From contig CAZTBW010000005.1 of NCBI GenBank assembly GCA_964612555.1, forward strand, positions 62,001 to 126,000: a stretch of 64,000 bases of DNA, in the 5' to 3' direction. The stretch comes from DAOLCO01 sp964612555. Lineage in GTDB: Bacteria > Bdellovibrionota_C > UBA2361 > SZUA-149 > DAOLCO01. A program made the position numbers and the translations under genes. Positions 63,228-64,000 of the stretch are shown here, in pieces. How positions within the stretch are numbered: the stretch's first letter is position 1; each line of letters begins with the position of its first letter. The notes beneath the pieces are model-generated. The model had not been told where the DNA came from, ran no database searches, and saw nothing but the letters and a program-made list of their open reading frames with translations.

Positions 63228-64000
63228 TTACTTCCCGGGAGGATTATTATTGTAAAAATGCAGCACCCGAACAATACCAGCAGCATCCCTGAAATATTCT
63301 GAGCTAAAGCCCAAAGGTGCATTTTTATTAAAGAACGATAATAACTCATTATGCTGATCAAATCCAATCTCAATACAAAGATGCGCCTCACAAAGACACA
63401 CTTCATTTTTCCAATAAGTACAAATGTTTAAAAAGTTATCAATAAGCGCTTTAGCATGAAAAAAACCTCCATCGGGGCTATAGAGCGCTGTTTCAGGCTC
63501 GAACTTGCGTACCCAGGGATCGACCTTGGGGTCACTGCGTTCAATATAAGGGGGATTTGATACAATGACGAGCGGTACATTCATCCCGGCAAAAGATTTC
63601 AAATCCACCGCATTTAAGAGCGAAGTCTGAATAAAAGTTATTTCAGAAGAAACTTTAAATAACTCAGCATTTTTTGATGCGACTCTCAGAGCTTCTTCCT
63701 GTATATCTGTCCCTATCCATCGTATCCGATTAAAGTCCGAACCATATTTCTTTTTCATTTCCAGAAGTATTGAAAGAAGGATACACCCGGAACCGGTACC
63801 TACGTCCACACAAAGAGCTTCCGGCGCCTCCCCTAATATATTCAACACAGTTTCAACAAGAAGCTCAGACTCCACCCTGGGTATAAGAGTATGCTGATTC
63901 ACATAAAACTCATATCCAAAAAACTCCTTTCTTCCTGTAATGTAAGCAAGTGGCTTTCCCGTAGCCCGCTCATAAATCATGGAGGAGTAGTGGTTAAAAA
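63228..64000 (-). CDS. prmC: peptide chain release factor N5-glutamine methyltransferase, 5' end outside window
   Basis: Methylates the GGQ glutamine of RF1/RF2. Visible are GKPLAYITGRKEFFGYEF, the SAM loop VDVGTGSGCILLSIL, TDIQEEALRVASKNAELF and the substrate motif VSNPPYIERSDPKVDPWVR. An internal Met at 63980 is not the start: the frame stays open to the window edge (NHYSS before it), no ribosome site precedes it, and PrmC normally has a further 60-80 residue helical domain. The stop is 28 bases before the murA start, a prmC-murA order shared with many deltaproteobacteria-like genomes. Confidence 0.94.
   Translation of the reverse strand, partial: FNHYSSMIYERATGKPLAYITGRKEFFGYEFYVNQHTLIPRVESELLVETVLNILGEAPEALCVDVGTGSGCILLSILLEMKKKYGSDFNRIRWIGTDIQEEALRVASKNAELFKVSSEITFIQTSLLNAVDLKSFAGMNVPLVIVSNPPYIERSDPKVDPWVRKFEPETALYSPDGGFFHAKALIDNFLNICTYWKNEVCLCEAHLCIEIGFDQHNELLSFFNKNAPLGFSSEYFRDAAGIVRVLHFYNNNPPGK

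Noticed and set aside
63978..63980. Met at 63980 as the PrmC start
   Set aside because: The frame continues upstream without a stop to the window edge, the N-terminal domain would be missing, and no ribosome site precedes it.
1..64000. tRNA, rRNA and CRISPR arrays
   Set aside because: I saw no T-loop/anticodon cloverleaf patterns, no rRNA-like blocks and no regularly spaced direct repeats on either strand. A tRNAscan or CRISPR finder run would be decisive.

Overview
The window comes from a Gram-negative bacterium with AT-leaning DNA. Evidence for an outer membrane and surface glycans includes Sec-type signal peptides, an O-antigen-type flippase, a giant cyclic beta-glucan synthetase and an SbmA/BacA-like transporter. 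Shine-Dalgarno sequences are weak or absent before many plus-strand genes. I cannot name the species. The gene set (prmC-murA linkage, a metal-binding MopE-type motif, a YtxJ-like thiol protein, MurA with Asp instead of Cys) fits a deeply branching lineage such as former deltaproteobacteria or a candidate phylum, but that is inference.

Layout. 1-2524: the start of a periplasmic ligand-binding protein gene (cut by the window edge), a gene remnant, an intact IS4-family insertion sequence (755-2267, 19-bp inverted repeats, 9-bp target duplication), and a 35-bp perfect hairpin. 2525-15400: a minus-strand respiratory complex I operon, nuoC-D-E-F-G-H-J-K-L-M-N, lacking nuoA, nuoB and nuoI. 15603-24674: mostly housekeeping genes: alpha/beta hydrolase, metallophosphoesterase, an overlooked 47-aa basic protein, NADP isocitrate dehydrogenase, a site-2 protease, a ComM-like ATPase, an AMIN-domain protein with a long Pro-Thr linker, and hypotheticals. 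24741-42283: a pentein-fold hydrolase, an epimerase plus ABC exporter pair and, divergently, an operon of an SbmA/BacA-like ABC transporter, a 972-aa exported helical-repeat protein and a 2878-aa NdvB/ChvB-type cyclic glucan synthetase.

42288-45736: YtxJ-like protein, GGQ release-factor-like protein, Ogt, release factor 3 and a small hypothetical. 45765-52631: secreted LamG-like and beta-helix proteins, a flippase, a glycosyltransferase and a TM2 protein, which looks like surface polysaccharide territory. 52709-54244: an AbiEi/AbiEii-type toxin-antitoxin pair behind a promoter that leaves almost no leader. 54245-58915: an orphan island of two exported low-complexity proteins with strongly structured mRNA leaders, flanking a coiled-coil protein with an internally duplicated module. 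58916-64000: a minus-strand operon prmC-murA-DnaA/Hda-like-fabF-fabH.

The strongest leads are the glucan synthetase locus with its BacA-like transporter and unknown exported repeat protein, the orphan exported-protein island with leader hairpins, MurA carrying Asp at the catalytic Cys position (predicted fosfomycin insensitivity), the incomplete nuo operon, and two long near-perfect hairpins placed just 3' of minus-strand genes.
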